This document shows, piece by piece, positions 6,640 to 14,676 of a stretch of 14,891 nucleotides of DNA. Every line of letters begins with the position of its first letter. Within the stretch, counting starts at the first letter, position 1. The DNA is from CAZJNX01 sp964547415. Its GTDB lineage: Bacteria > Pseudomonadota > Alphaproteobacteria > Rhizobiales > Amorphaceae. The notes under the pieces are model-generated. The model made no database searches, had not been told where the DNA came from, and was given only the letters and a program-made list of their open reading frames with translations. The stretch lies in NCBI GenBank assembly GCA_964547415.1, contig CAZJNX010000118.1:1-14891 (forward strand), read 5' to 3'. Both the position numbers and the translations under genes were made by a program.

Positions 6640-9600
6640 ATGCCCGTCGCCCTCCACCGTGACGTCCGCAAGATCCTCGAAGGCGTGGTGCGCGAGGCCC
6701 GCAAGGCGGCCGAGGAGGGCGCCCGGACCGCCCTCCGGGAGCTCGGCGTCGCCGATGCGCGCGTGCCCTCCTGGCTCGACGAGGAGCGGAGGGCGCTCCG
6801 GGTGCGGCTGCGGGCCCATGCGCGGACGCTCGCCGATCCGCTCGACACGGGAGAGCCCGCGCGCATGCCTCGCCTCGTGCGGGAGATCGCTTACGCCCAC
6901 TGGCACCGGGCGCTGTTCGCGCGCTTCCTCGTCGAGAACGGGCTTCTGGTCGACGTCGCGGCCGGCAACGCGCGGGTGAGCCGGGAGGACCTTGCCGCGA
7001 TCGGCGAGGACGAGGGCAAGGATGTCGCCGAGGTGGCCGCGGAGTACGCGCAGCCGATGCTGCCGGAGATCTTTCCGGCCGACGACCCCGTCCTCGCCCT
7101 CCGGCTTCCGGCGGAGGCGCGCCAGCGGATCGCCGATCTCGTGGAGGGGCTGCCGGCGCAGACCTTCAAGGCCGACGACGCGCTGGGGTGGACCTACCAG
7201 TTCTGGCAGGCGGACCGGAAGGAGGAGGTGAACCGCTCCGAGGTGAAGATCGGCGCGGACGAGCTGCCCGCCGTCACCCAGCTCTTCACCGAGGACTACA
7301 TGGTCCTCTTCCTCCTGGAGAACACGCTCGGCGCCTGGTGGGCGGGCAAGCGCCTCGCCGAGGACCCGGACCTCGCCCGGAACGCCGCGGACGAGGACGA
7401 GCTGCGCCGAAAGCTCTCGCCGGAGGGCTATTCGTGGACCTACCTGCGCTTCGTGCAGGAGGACGGGACGTGGCGGCCGGCTGCCGGCACCTTCCCCGGC
7501 TGGCCGGCGCGGGCGGCGGAGATCACGGTGCTCGACCCGTGCATGGGCTCGGGCCACTTCCTGGTGTTCGCGCTCGACATCCTCGTCGCGCTGCGGAAGG
7601 CCGAGGAGGGGCTTTCGGAGGCGGAGGCGGTGACGGCCGTGCTCTCCGACAACCTCCACGGCCTCGAGATCGACCCGCGCTGCACCCAGATCGCCGCCTT
7701 CGCGCTGGCGCTCGCCGCCTGGAAGCGGATGGGCGGGGTGCGCCCGCTGCCAAAACTCCACCTCGCCTGCTCGGGCCTGCCGATCGGCATGGGGAAGGAC
7801 GAGTTCGTGCGGCTCGCCGAGAAGATCGCCGAGGCCGAGGGGTTTGCGGGGGGGCGGGCGGACCTTCTCGGACGCGAGCGCAATCCGCTGGAGGAGCGGG
7901 CGCTCGCCCGCCGCCGCGGCGGGCTCGAGCGCCTGTACGACCTCTTTGCACAAGCGCCGGTGCTTGGCTCGCTGATTGATCCGCGCGGGGCGCTCGGTGA
8001 TGGCACGCTGTTCGAGGAGGGATTCTCAGGCCTCGCTGGCGTGCTCAGTAGGGTGCTCAGCCGCTCGGAAGGCGATCCGGAGGTCCGGGAAGCCGCGGTA
8101 ACGGCGCAGGGACTCACAAAGGCAGCAGAGCTGCTGGCCGGGCAATTCACGTTGGTCGGGACGAACGTGCCGTATCTTTCGAGGTCTAAGCAGTCGGCGA
8201 AGCTTCGTGATTTTGCCGAGAGGCACCAAGCACATGCCCAATCCGATCTGGCTACAATGCTGCTGGGGCGTTTTCTTCCAAACCGCAGCCCGACTGAGAC
8301 GGTAGCTACGGTATCACCGCAGAATTGGCTGTTCCTAAAGCGTTACACAAATTTCAGGAGTGCATTGCTTAGGAATACGTCATTTCTACTCAATGCAAGG
8401 CTCGGCGCTGGCGGATTTGAGACAATTTCTGGGGAGGTTGTGAATGTTTTCCTTTCAGTCATATCGCGCATCAGTCCTTCGCGTAGCTCTTCGATTGCGA
8501 CAATTGACGCTTCCAATCAAATTGACGCGACAGCAAAAGCAAAGGCTCTCGCTAAATTTGAACTTAAATTTGCCTCTCAACTCGACCAACTTCTAAATCC
8601 CGACGCATTAATCCAGCTTGGTGACAATACCGAAAGCCAAAGAGTGGGCGATTTTGGTTTTGTTAGAGGAGGAATTACCTCGGGCGACTCCGCTCGATTT
8701 CGATGCTTTTTCTGGGAGCGCAATTTAGTAAGCGACGATTGGGCCTTCCAGCAAGGAACGGTTAATAAAACAACTTGTTTTAGCGGGCGCTCGCTACTGC
8801 TTAAGTGGGAAGGGGGGAATGGTGAAATTTCTAGAAGGGCCGGAGGTGGCGGGGCAACTATTGCTGGACGTGACGCATGGGGTCGTCAGGGGGTGGCTAT
8901 AACCTATACGGGTGGCCTTCAGGTAACAATTTATACGGGTGAGATATTTGAAAATGTGATTTGCGTACTTGTTGCGCGTGACGAGAAGCACGCGGCGTCT
9001 CTTTGGAGCTACTGCGAGAGCGAGGAGTTTGCTCGATCCGTTAGATCCGTGAATCAGAAGATGAGCGTCGACGTGCGCTATTTCGAGAAGGCTCCTTATG
9101 ACAGTACACGCTGGGAGCATATCTCCACCAACTTATATCCGAATGGCCTCCCCAAGCCATACTCGAATGACCCCACGCAGTGGCTCTTGGACGGCCACCC
9201 CCGCGGCTCGGCAGACCCGAACACCCCCGGCGCGGACGGCAACCCGACGCGGCCGGGCCTTGCAGAGCATCCGCTCCAGGTCGCGGTGGCGCGGCTGCTC
9301 GGCTATCGCTGGCCGCGGCAGACGGGATCGTCCTTCATGGACTGCCCGGCGATCGACGAGCCCGACGAGATCGACCGCGCCGGCGTCGTCGATGCCGACG
9401 GCATCGTCTGCCTGCCCTCGCTCCAAGGCGAGCCCGGCGCCGCGGAGCGCGTGCGCGCCGTCCTCCGCGCCGCCTGGTGGCCGGACTGGGGCGAGGGCGT
9501 CGTCCGCACCTGCCTCGAGGCGGAGGGCTGGGACAAGGACCTCGACAGCTGGCTCGCCGACGGCTTCTTCGACGGCCACTGCAAGCTCTTCCACCAGACG

Positions 9601-10233
9601 CCCTTCGTCTGGCATGTCTGGGACGGCATGCGCGGCGGCTTTTCCACCCTCGTCAACTACCACAAGCTCTGCGCGCCGGACGGCGCCGGCCGCCGCCTCC
9701 TGGAAAAGCTGCGCGACACCTACCTCGGCGAATGGATCTCCGCCCAGCACCGCGCCGTCGCGAGCGGCGACGCGACGGCGGAGGACCGCCTCGCCGCCGC
9801 CGAGCACCTGCGCGGCGAGCTCACGAAGATCATCGAGGGCGAGCCCCCCTACGACATCTTCGTGCGCTGGAAGGCGCTCCACGAGCAGCCCATCGGCTGG
9901 GAGCCCGACATCGACGACGGCGTCCGCCTCAACATCCGCCCCTTCCTCACCGCCCGTCCCTGGCGCGCTCGAGCGAAGAAGGCCTCTATCCTGCGCGTCA
10001 CCCCCGGCTTGAAGAAGCACGCCGGCGCCGACCGCGGCGGCGAGCCCTTCCGCGAGAAGGACGACTACCCCTGGTTCTGGGCGGAGGAGCACGACGTCGC
10101 GACGGTGGACTTCGCCGGCGGGGAGGACTTCAAGGGCCGCCGCTACAACGACTTCCACTACACGCGCGCCTTCAAGCAGGCCGCGCGAGACCGGAAGGCG
10201 AAGGGCGGCGCGGGGTCGGAAGCGGCCGAATGA
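6640..10233 (+). CDS. pglX: PglX, BREX adenine-specific DNA methyltransferase
   Basis: PglX sets the BREX self mark by N6-adenine methylation at a non-palindromic site, and is also needed for restriction in most type 1 systems. This 1197-residue protein has the usual length. The hallmark YQFWQADRKEEVN and LPAVTQLFTEDYMVLFLLENTLGAWW lie at about 186-230. SAM-binding motif I is VLDPCMGSGHF at 297-307, with the acidic LEIDPRC at 342-348. Motif IV reads TNVPYLS at 508-514 (N509, V510, P511, Y512), where NPPY is usual; see findings. Next comes SDLATMLLGRFL, then VSPQNWLFLKRYTNFRSALL. The specificity region (about 510-850) lies in AT-richer DNA. The C-terminal part resumes with PTQWLLDGHPRG and YDIFVRWKALHEQPIGWEPD. 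Start: ATG 6640 with GAGAGA at 6625-6630, 39 bases after brxC. The stop overlaps pglZ by ATGA. Confidence 0.94.
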   Translation: MPVALHRDVRKILEGVVREARKAAEEGARTALRELGVADARVPSWLDEERRALRVRLRAHARTLADPLDTGEPARMPRLVREIAYAHWHRALFARFLVENGLLVDVAAGNARVSREDLAAIGEDEGKDVAEVAAEYAQPMLPEIFPADDPVLALRLPAEARQRIADLVEGLPAQTFKADDALGWTYQFWQADRKEEVNRSEVKIGADELPAVTQLFTEDYMVLFLLENTLGAWWAGKRLAEDPDLARNAADEDELRRKLSPEGYSWTYLRFVQEDGTWRPAAGTFPGWPARAAEITVLDPCMGSGHFLVFALDILVALRKAEEGLSEAEAVTAVLSDNLHGLEIDPRCTQIAAFALALAAWKRMGGVRPLPKLHLACSGLPIGMGKDEFVRLAEKIAEAEGFAGGRADLLGRERNPLEERALARRRGGLERLYDLFAQAPVLGSLIDPRGALGDGTLFEEGFSGLAGVLSRVLSRSEGDPEVREAAVTAQGLTKAAELLAGQFTLVGTNVPYLSRSKQSAKLRDFAERHQAHAQSDLATMLLGRFLPNRSPTETVATVSPQNWLFLKRYTNFRSALLRNTSFLLNARLGAGGFETISGEVVNVFLSVISRISPSRSSSIATIDASNQIDATAKAKALAKFELKFASQLDQLLNPDALIQLGDNTESQRVGDFGFVRGGITSGDSARFRCFFWERNLVSDDWAFQQGTVNKTTCFSGRSLLLKWEGGNGEISRRAGGGGATIAGRDAWGRQGVAITYTGGLQVTIYTGEIFENVICVLVARDEKHAASLWSYCESEEFARSVRSVNQKMSVDVRYFEKAPYDSTRWEHISTNLYPNGLPKPYSNDPTQWLLDGHPRGSADPNTPGADGNPTRPGLAEHPLQVAVARLLGYRWPRQTGSSFMDCPAIDEPDEIDRAGVVDADGIVCLPSLQGEPGAAERVRAVLRAAWWPDWGEGVVRTCLEAEGWDKDLDSWLADGFFDGHCKLFHQTPFVWHVWDGMRGGFSTLVNYHKLCAPDGAGRRLLEKLRDTYLGEWISAQHRAVASGDATAEDRLAAAEHLRGELTKIIEGEPPYDIFVRWKALHEQPIGWEPDIDDGVRLNIRPFLTARPWRARAKKASILRVTPGLKKHAGADRGGEPFREKDDYPWFWAEEHDVATVDFAGGEDFKGRRYNDFHYTRAFKQAARDRKAKGGAGSEAAE
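8140..9170 (+). other. AT-richer specificity (target-recognition) segment inside pglX
   Basis: Within pglX, composition drops sharply from about 7940-8140 and recovers by about 9180. Direct counts: the line at 8521 is 24/60 GC and the line at 8461 is 29/60, against 48/60 at 6781 and 50/60 at 9421. The encoded residues (about 500-845) start at methyltransferase motif IV and include the region expected to read the DNA target. The reading frame is uninterrupted. The boundaries given are approximate. Confidence 0.65.
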
Positions 10234-12614
10234 CGAGACCGGCGACCCTCCTCGACAGCCTCGCCCGCGCGCTGCTTGCCGCCGCCGACAGCTTCGACCG
10301 CGGCGCCCACTGGCGCGCAGCCCTCCTCTGGCCCGACCCCGACAAGCAGTTCGACGCCGCCTTCGACGCCCTGCGCAAGGACCTCGCGCCCCACGAGATC
10401 GCCCTCTACCGCCTCGGCGACTACGACCCCGCGCGCGCCACGGGCCCCTCGATCTGGCTGCGCACCCTCCTCGACGCCCACCTCGAGGACGCCTCGCCGC
10501 CCGAAGGCGCGCTCCCGGTCTTCCTCCTCCCGGGCGTCTCCTCCGCCGACCTCAAGCACGCGCAGACCCTTCCGCCGCTCCTCCGCCCCCTCGCCGAGCT
10601 GCAATACCGCGGCGACCTCTTCCGCAACCGCCGGCAGGCCCGCGACTGGACCGTGGGCACCTTCCTCCGCTCCCCCGAGCAGGGCCTCGCCCTCGACGTC
10701 GCCACCGACGCCCGCACCGACGAGGCTGCCGCCGCAGCACTCCCCACGCTCCTGAGCTATCCGCTCGCCGACTTCCCCCACCGCCGCCTCACCGCCGAGG
10801 ATTTCCTCCGCCTCGTCGAGCCCGACGAGGTCCGCGTCCTGCTCGCCTGGATGGCCGACCCGAAGGCGGCGCAGGCCGAACGCACCCCCGAGACCTGGGA
10901 GAGCGTGCGAACTCTCGTCAAGGCGACCTACGGCATCGACATGAACGCCAAGGGCGCTCGCCAGACCGCGATCACCCGCCTTGGCCGGGGCGACGGCGCG
11001 TGGGGCAAGGTCCTCGCCCGGGTCGACGACGCGCCCCTTCAGCACCGCACCGTCTGCGAGGAGCTCCGGAAAGAAGAGCAGCGTCAGGAGAAGGGGCGAG
11101 ACGAGAAACAGCCGGCTTTCCCCGGCCTCGCGGAGGCCCGGCCGGGAACGAGCAGCGACAACCAGTTCCGCGAACAGCTCCTCGCCGGCGAGCTGGAGCG
11201 CGCCGCGGACCTTCCCCACGCAGAGGCGATCACCCGCGTGCTGGCGCTTGAAGATCAGCACCGCGACCGCCGCCAGACGCGCTGGGGCAAGCTCGGCGAG
11301 GCCCCGCTCGCGCACGCCCTCGAGCCCCTCGCGAGGCTCGCGAACGAGGTCTCCACGCCGCTCCCCGGCTCCGACGTTCCGGGCCTCGCCCAGGCCTACG
11401 CCGACACCGGCCATCTGGTCGACGCTGCCCTCATGGACGCGCTCGCCGCCGCGGGACACCACGCCCCGCTCGTCGGCAAGATCGCCCGCGCCCTCTACCT
11501 TGCCTGGGTGGACCCCCTCGCGACGCGCTTCCGCACCGCGCTGGAGACCGGCGGCCCGACAGCGGAGGCAAAGCCGATCACGGTCGCGCCCGGCACCTGC
11601 GTGCTCTTCGTCGACGGCCTTCGCATGGACCTCGGCCGCCGTCTCCTCGACCGCCTCGCCGGCGCGGAAAGCGTCCGCTTCGAATGGCGGCTTTCCCCGA
11701 TCCCGACCGTGACCGCGAGCGCGAAACCACTCGTGACGCCCGTCGCAGACGCCATCCGAGGAGCCGGGAGGGACGATGTCTTCCTGCCGCTCGAGATGGG
11801 GTCGGGCAAACCGGCCGACACTGCATGCCTCGTTGCCTCCATGCGAGCGCGCAACATCGATGTGATGGCAAAGGGCGAGCTCCGGGGCCCCTCCGGCGAC
11901 GGCTCGATCGGCTGGACCGAGTGCGGCAACCTCGACAAGGACGGCCATGCGATGGGCGAGCGCATCGCCACGCAACTGGAGGCCGAGGTCGAGGCGATCG
12001 CCCGCCGGGTCGAGGAGCTCCGCCACGCCGGCTGGAAGCTCGTGCGTGTCGTCACAGACCACGGCTGGCTGCTCGTCCCGGGCGGTCTCCCGAAGGCGTC
12101 GATCCCGAGCTCGACGCTCCAGACGACCGCCTGGTCCCGGGTCGCGCGCCTCGCTGACGGTGCCGCGCCGGAGGCGCAGACGCTACCCTGGACCTTCGAT
12201 TCGAAGGTGAGAATAGCGGTGCCGCCAGGGGCTCACGCCTTCCGCGCCGGGGAATCCTATGCGCACGGGGGGGTCTCACTGCAGGAATGCGTCGTTCCGG
12301 ACATCCTCGTCGGCGACGCGCCGGGCGCGGTTCCGGCTGAGGGGGCGCCAGTCCGGATCGAGAGTTTCGCGTGGCGCCGCTATCGGCTCTCGGTCACACT
12401 TTCTGCGGAAGCTCCCGATCACGAGGTCGAGGTCCGGCGAGAAGCACGCGATCCCTCGAGCCGCGTTGCAGCCGAACGCACCGGCGGCGAGGGGACGCGC
12501 GTTGACTTGCGCGTCGATCCGGACCTTGACGAGGAGACGCCTGTCGTCCTCGTCCTTCTCGACGCGTACGGCTCCGTCGTCGACGAGCGCAAGACCGCCA
12601 TCGGAGTGAGCTGA
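10230..12614 (+). CDS. pglZ: PglZ, alkaline-phosphatase-superfamily BREX protein
   Basis: PglZ is a signature core protein of all BREX types and has an alkaline phosphatase-like fold; its substrate in defence is not established. The 794-residue product shows the PglZ landmarks: CVLFVDGLRMDLG with metal-site-like D462 and D467, IPTVTASAKP at 491-500 (PTxT), VVTDHGWLLVPGG with D610-H611, and SYAHGGVSLQECVVPDI with H679. The N-terminal half (PVFLLPGVSSADLK, RPLAELQYRGDLFRNR) matches the long type 1 form. A C-terminal beta-rich tail contains PVRIESFAWRRYRLSVTLSA. The start is ATG 10230, overlapping the pglX stop in an ATGA tetranucleotide, which is typical of translational coupling. The open frame extends back to 9180, but that part is the out-of-frame shadow of pglX (Arg/Pro-rich). 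The next gene starts one base after the stop. Confidence 0.93.
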   Translation: MTRPATLLDSLARALLAAADSFDRGAHWRAALLWPDPDKQFDAAFDALRKDLAPHEIALYRLGDYDPARATGPSIWLRTLLDAHLEDASPPEGALPVFLLPGVSSADLKHAQTLPPLLRPLAELQYRGDLFRNRRQARDWTVGTFLRSPEQGLALDVATDARTDEAAAAALPTLLSYPLADFPHRRLTAEDFLRLVEPDEVRVLLAWMADPKAAQAERTPETWESVRTLVKATYGIDMNAKGARQTAITRLGRGDGAWGKVLARVDDAPLQHRTVCEELRKEEQRQEKGRDEKQPAFPGLAEARPGTSSDNQFREQLLAGELERAADLPHAEAITRVLALEDQHRDRRQTRWGKLGEAPLAHALEPLARLANEVSTPLPGSDVPGLAQAYADTGHLVDAALMDALAAAGHHAPLVGKIARALYLAWVDPLATRFRTALETGGPTAEAKPITVAPGTCVLFVDGLRMDLGRRLLDRLAGAESVRFEWRLSPIPTVTASAKPLVTPVADAIRGAGRDDVFLPLEMGSGKPADTACLVASMRARNIDVMAKGELRGPSGDGSIGWTECGNLDKDGHAMGERIATQLEAEVEAIARRVEELRHAGWKLVRVVTDHGWLLVPGGLPKASIPSSTLQTTAWSRVARLADGAAPEAQTLPWTFDSKVRIAVPPGAHAFRAGESYAHGGVSLQECVVPDILVGDAPGAVPAEGAPVRIESFAWRRYRLSVTLSAEAPDHEVEVRREARDPSSRVAAERTGGEGTRVDLRVDPDLDEETPVVLVLLDAYGSVVDERKTAIGVS
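12603..12606 (+). promoter_or_regulatory. Shine-Dalgarno for the GTG start of brxL
   Basis: GGAG inside the last codons of pglZ ends 9 bases before GTG 12616. It supports that start over the in-frame ATG at 12631. Confidence 0.4.
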
Positions 12615-12615
12615 C

Positions 12616-14676
12616 GTGTCGACCCTGACCATGGACCGTCTCGACGAGATCGGTTCCCGCGCCTTCGAAGGATTTGTCGTCCGTAAGGACTTGGTCCGTC
12701 GCTATGCGAAGGCGTACCCGGTCCCGGCCTATGTGGTCGAGTTCCTCTTGGGCCGCTACTGCGCGTCGACTGATCCCGACGAGATCGCCGAGGGGCTCGA
12801 GATCGTCGAAAAGCAGCTCAAGGACCGCTGCGTCCGGACCGGCCAGGAGGAATTGTTCAAGGCCGAAGCCTTCAGGAAGGGCTCGGTCCGTCTCATCGAC
12901 GTCGTGCGCGCGCGCCTCGATGCGAAGAACGCCTGCTACATCGCCGAGCTGCCGAGTCTCGCCCTGCGCGACGTCCGGATCCCCGACGAAATGGTGGCCG
13001 ACAACGAGCGGATGCTCATAGATGGCTTCTACGCCGAGGTCACCCTCTCGTACGACAACGTGATCGCGGAGGAGAAGAACGGCAGGCCGTTCGGGATCGA
13101 TGCGCTACGGCCGATCCAGATGTCCCGGTCCGACGTGCTGGACCGGCTTTTCGAGGGGAGAAGGGCGTTCGGCACAACGAACGAATGGTCAGACTTCCTT
13201 CTCCGCTCCATCGGCCTGGAGCCTTCCGCCTTTGACGAACGTGCGAAGCGTGTGGCGCTCCTGCGCATGGTTCCCTTCGTCGAACGCAACTATAATCTTG
13301 TCGAGCTGGGACCCCGCGGCACTGGCAAGAGCCACCTCTTCCAGCAGGTTTCGCCTTACGCGCATCTCATCTCCGGCGGCAAAGCTACCGTCGCTCGAAT
13401 GTTCGTCAACATGTCGACGGGCCAACGAGGACTTGTCTGCCAGTACGACGTCGTCTGCTTCGACGAAGTTGCGGGCGTCTCCTTCGATTCGAAGGACGGC
13501 GTGAACATCATGAAGGGGTATATGGCGTCGGGAGAGTTCTCCCGCGGCAAAGACTCCATCCGCGCTGAGGGCGGCATCGTGCTCGTGGGTAACCTTGACG
13601 TTGACCTGGAGCAGGCGCAGCGGTTCGGTCATCTCCTGGCGCCCCTCCCGCTCGAAATGCGCGACGACACGGCCTTCATGGACCGCCTCCACGCCTATGC
13701 GCCAGGCTGGGACTATCCGAAGCTGGATCCACGCCGACACCTGACCGACCGCTTCGGGCTGGTGTCGGACTTCCTCTCGGAGTGCTGGACGCGACTGCGC
13801 GTGACCTCGCGTGCAAACGTACTGGACGGACGCATCCATTTCGGCGGCGCTCTGTCCGGCCGTGACATCGAGGCGGCACGGAAGACAGTGAGTGGCCTCG
13901 TCAAACTGCTCCATCCCGACCCCCGGGCGGAGGTTCCAGACGAGGATCTGGAATGGATTGTTCGCCTCGCGCTCGAGAGCCGGAGGCGCGTGAAGGAACA
14001 GCAGAAGCGCGTTTTCAAGAGTGAGTTCAAGAACACGCTCTTCAGCTACACGCTCGGCCTCGATGGCGTAGAACAGTTCGTCTCGACACCGGAGCTGCAC
14101 TCCGACGAGGCCATCGACGCTGAACCTCTGCCCCCAGGCCAAGTCTGGGCAATAGGACCCGGCGGCGGTGAAACCGGCCCAGGGCTCTATCGGATCGAGG
14201 TGAGCGCGCAAACAGGCTCCGGGGTCCGCATACTGAACCAGCCCACGCCTCCAGCCTTTCGAGAGAGTGTGAAGGTTGCCGAGCAGAATCTCTACTCCCA
14301 AGCGCGAAGTCTGGTCGGTGATCGCGATCCGCGGTCACACGAATTCACGGTGCAGCTTCGCGCCATGGACGCCGACAAAAACGGTGCGCTGCTCGGCGTC
14401 CCGTTACTGGTTGCGCTTAGTGGAGCGATGCTCGGGAAGAACACCCGCGGCTCGACGATAGTCGTTGGCGCCCTCGCGCTGGGAGGTTCAATTGAGCCGC
14501 TGCCGAACGTGATCAGGATCGCCGAACTGGCTGTTGAAAAACAGGCGCAGACGCTTCTTCTACCAGTCGCCGCCCGCCGAGCGCTTAACGATCTGCCGGA
14601 TGATGTATGGACGAAAATTTCGATCGAGTTTTACAGAGATGGGGCGGATGCCGCTTATAAGGCTCTTGAGAATTGA
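12616..14676 (+). CDS. brxL: BrxL, Lon-related AAA+ protein of type 1 BREX
   Basis: BrxL is the type 1 BREX effector-like AAA+ protein, needed for restriction but usually not for methylation. The 686-residue product has an N-terminal domain (about 1-200: DEIGSRAFEGFVVRKDLVRRY, VPAYVVEFLLGRYCAS), an AAA+ core with Walker A GPRGTGKSH at 232-240 and Walker B VVCFDEVAG at 279-287 (D283, E284), sensor-like GIVLVGNLDVD, and a C-terminal Lon-like domain (about 570-686: FTVQLRAMDADKNGALLGVPLLVAL, GALALGGSIEPLPNVIRIAELA). By hand alignment to Lon, the Ser and Lys dyad positions appear to be L592 and I635, so proteolysis is doubtful. Initiation is GTG one base after the pglZ stop, with GGAG upstream. 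A later ATG at 12631 would lose only five residues. The length fits the roughly 675-residue Lon-related BrxL family rather than the short form. It is the last gene of the operon. Confidence 0.92.
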   Translation: MSTLTMDRLDEIGSRAFEGFVVRKDLVRRYAKAYPVPAYVVEFLLGRYCASTDPDEIAEGLEIVEKQLKDRCVRTGQEELFKAEAFRKGSVRLIDVVRARLDAKNACYIAELPSLALRDVRIPDEMVADNERMLIDGFYAEVTLSYDNVIAEEKNGRPFGIDALRPIQMSRSDVLDRLFEGRRAFGTTNEWSDFLLRSIGLEPSAFDERAKRVALLRMVPFVERNYNLVELGPRGTGKSHLFQQVSPYAHLISGGKATVARMFVNMSTGQRGLVCQYDVVCFDEVAGVSFDSKDGVNIMKGYMASGEFSRGKDSIRAEGGIVLVGNLDVDLEQAQRFGHLLAPLPLEMRDDTAFMDRLHAYAPGWDYPKLDPRRHLTDRFGLVSDFLSECWTRLRVTSRANVLDGRIHFGGALSGRDIEAARKTVSGLVKLLHPDPRAEVPDEDLEWIVRLALESRRRVKEQQKRVFKSEFKNTLFSYTLGLDGVEQFVSTPELHSDEAIDAEPLPPGQVWAIGPGGGETGPGLYRIEVSAQTGSGVRILNQPTPPAFRESVKVAEQNLYSQARSLVGDRDPRSHEFTVQLRAMDADKNGALLGVPLLVALSGAMLGKNTRGSTIVVGALALGGSIEPLPNVIRIAELAVEKQAQTLLLPVAARRALNDLPDDVWTKISIEFYRDGADAAYKALEN

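Noticed and set aside
6388..7953. Long minus-strand open frame (521 codons) opposite brxC end and pglX
   Set aside because: Arg/Pro/Leu-rich low-complexity product antisense to well-conserved PglX motifs. It is a by-product of GC-rich third codon positions.
9180..10229. N-terminal extension of pglZ back to 9180
   Set aside because: This is the +2 frame shadow of pglX (Arg/Pro-rich). The ATGA overlap at 10230 gives the natural start, and PglZ then has a normal length.
10158..12062. Long minus-strand open frame (634 codons) opposite pglZ
   Set aside because: Glu/Gly/Ala-rich product with no motif, fully antisense to PglZ; a codon-usage artefact.
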